DNA of 7,264 nucleotides from Burkholderiaceae bacterium. GTDB taxonomy: Bacteria > Pseudomonadota > Gammaproteobacteria > Burkholderiales > Burkholderiaceae_C. Below the pieces are notes generated by a model. That model was not told the DNA's origin. It was given only the letters and a program-made list of their open reading frames with translations, and searched no databases. The translations under genes and the position numbers were made by a program. Shown here one piece after another: positions 6,597 to 7,264 of this stretch. Numbering within the stretch: the first letter of the stretch is position 1; the number at the start of each line of letters is the position of its first letter. The stretch is taken from positions 1-7,264 of the forward strand of contig JALRBF010000312.1 of the NCBI GenBank assembly GCA_023262365.1, in the 5' to 3' direction.

Positions 6597-6658
6597 AGAA
6601 TCAACCCCGCATTATCCACGCTGCCCCCTCGCCCGCACCACCCACTTCCGCACCACCC
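6597..6658. promoter_or_regulatory. 62-bp divergent intergenic region between lptD and amgK-like gene
   Basis: Both divergent transcripts must start in or across this short spacer unless one promoter lies inside the opposite gene. On the minus strand a GATAAT hexamer (6616-6611) is a five-of-six -10 match, but no -35 sits at 16-18 bp and it would leave a leader of only a few bases. On the plus strand the sequence is strikingly C-rich and G-poor, with no Shine-Dalgarno before the amgK-like ATG. I cannot place a confident promoter for either side. Confidence 0.35.
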
Positions 6659-7264
6659 ATGCCCTCCCCCTTCGCCCCGCCTACTGCCGTGACATGGCGT
6701 GACGCCGCACGTGCCGGCGCGTTTGAGGCGTGGCTGGGTGCGCTTGCGCCGCGCTTTGGTTTGGATACACAAACCCTGCGCCTGGCTTCGGCCGACGCCA
6801 GCTTTCGGCGCTACCTGCGCATCAACGGCGCTCAAGGCAGTCTTATCATCATGGACGCCCCACCCGAGCACGAAGACTGCGCCCCGTTTGTTCACGTTGC
6901 CAGCCTTATGGCCGCGGCCGGCTGCCGCGCCCCCGAGGTGCTGGACTGGCATCAGGCGCAGGGCTTTATGCTGCTCACCGACTTGGGGCCGCGTACCCTG
7001 TTGCAAGCGCTGCAACCCGAGCCAGCGGCCTACCTGCCTCACATGCGCGAGGCGCTTCGCCTGCTGCTGCGTTGGCAACAGGCGAGCCGCCCCCATGTGC
7101 TGCCGGCCTACGACGAGGCACTGCTGCGCCGCGAGCTGGCGTTGTTTCCCCAGTGGTACATCGAACAACACCGCGGCTACACCCTAAGCTCAGCGCAGGC
7201 CAACGACTGGGCCGCCCTGTGCGACCGGCTGGTGCAGCACAACCTCAACGCCCCCATGGTCTAC
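6659..7264 (+). CDS. amgK: AmgK-like N-acetylmuramate/N-acetylglucosamine kinase, N-terminal part (3' truncated by window edge)
   Basis: Aminoglycoside-phosphotransferase-fold sugar kinase. AmgK phosphorylates the anomeric hydroxyl of MurNAc or GlcNAc from recycled peptidoglycan; MurU then makes UDP-MurNAc, bypassing the fosfomycin-sensitive MurA step. The visible 202 residues start MPSPFAPPTAVTWRD. They show LASADASFRRYLRI (42-55), LIIMDAPPEHEDCAPFV (62-78), a helix with MAAAGCRAPEVL (84-95), the hinge region FMLLTDLG (103-110) and LLRWQ (136-140). IIMDAPPE, with no obvious Lys at the usual APH ATP-lysine strand, is as I recall it in AmgK homologues. The window ends at LNAPMVY, just before the expected HRD-type catalytic loop, so the active-site residues cannot be checked. 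The ATG at 6659 has no Shine-Dalgarno; an in-frame GTG at 6689 is the alternative. A murU gene is expected to the right, which would confirm the name. Confidence 0.85.
   Translation, partial: MPSPFAPPTAVTWRDAARAGAFEAWLGALAPRFGLDTQTLRLASADASFRRYLRINGAQGSLIIMDAPPEHEDCAPFVHVASLMAAAGCRAPEVLDWHQAQGFMLLTDLGPRTLLQALQPEPAAYLPHMREALRLLLRWQQASRPHVLPAYDEALLRRELALFPQWYIEQHRGYTLSSAQANDWAALCDRLVQHNLNAPMVY

Noticed and set aside
6611..6616. GATAAT on the minus strand as the lptD -10 element
   Set aside because: A good -10 match, but no -35 at the right spacing and no extended -10 TGn. Transcription from it would begin at or after the apparent ribosome site, so it was not called as a promoter.
6593..7171. 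Minus-strand 192-codon ORF opposite the amgK-like gene
   Set aside because: Composition is typical of an antisense frame in GC-rich DNA, its C-terminus is Gly/Trp/Cys-rich nonsense, and the opposite strand carries a recognised kinase.
6699..7187. Plus-strand 162-codon ORF overlapping the amgK-like gene
   Set aside because: It is a +1-type shadow frame with Cys- and Arg-rich low-information sequence. The true frame from 6659 gives AmgK motifs but runs off the window.

Overview
The window looks like an ordinary chromosomal segment of a Burkholderiales betaproteobacterium, most likely Comamonadaceae or a close relative. The evidence is GC-rich coding with strong third-position GC preference, a MaeB-type malic enzyme beside a long-form barstar-family protein, and an lptD-surA-rsmA cluster divergent from an AmgK-type sugar kinase. 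I see no mobile element, tRNA, rRNA, CRISPR array or clear sign of horizontal transfer. The taxonomic call is inferred from family resemblance, not from a search.

Layout. Positions 1-1357 (+) hold the C-terminal part of a NADP-dependent malic enzyme with its fused phosphotransacetylase-like domain. A relatively AT-rich intergenic stretch (1358-1560) with small inverted repeats follows. Positions 1561-2103 (+) encode a barstar-family protein. It converges, with 17 bp between stop codons, on the minus-strand cluster rsmA (2121-2903), surA (2906-4204) and lptD (4197-6596), transcribed in the order lptD, surA, rsmA. Divergent from lptD, after 62 bp, starts an AmgK-like kinase (6659 to the right edge, partial). 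It is cut just before the expected catalytic loop.

How the genes work together. LptD inserts lipopolysaccharide into the outer membrane, and SurA is the periplasmic chaperone that helps fold barrel proteins including LptD. Their genes overlap by 8 bp (ATGACTGA). RsmA, the 16S rRNA dimethyltransferase, starts 2 bp after the surA stop with a GTG, so the three appear translationally coupled. AmgK feeds the MurNAc/GlcNAc recycling route of peptidoglycan, so the lptD-amgK junction is an envelope-biogenesis locus. MaeB belongs to central carbon metabolism (malate to pyruvate plus NADPH).

The least ordinary item is the barstar-family gene. It keeps the Asn and first Asp of the barnase-binding helix, but the residue aligned with the second key Asp (barstar Asp39) is Gly. 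No barnase-like RNase gene is visible next to it. Nothing in the window makes a convincing new multi-gene system; the remaining observations are small regulatory or structural signals.
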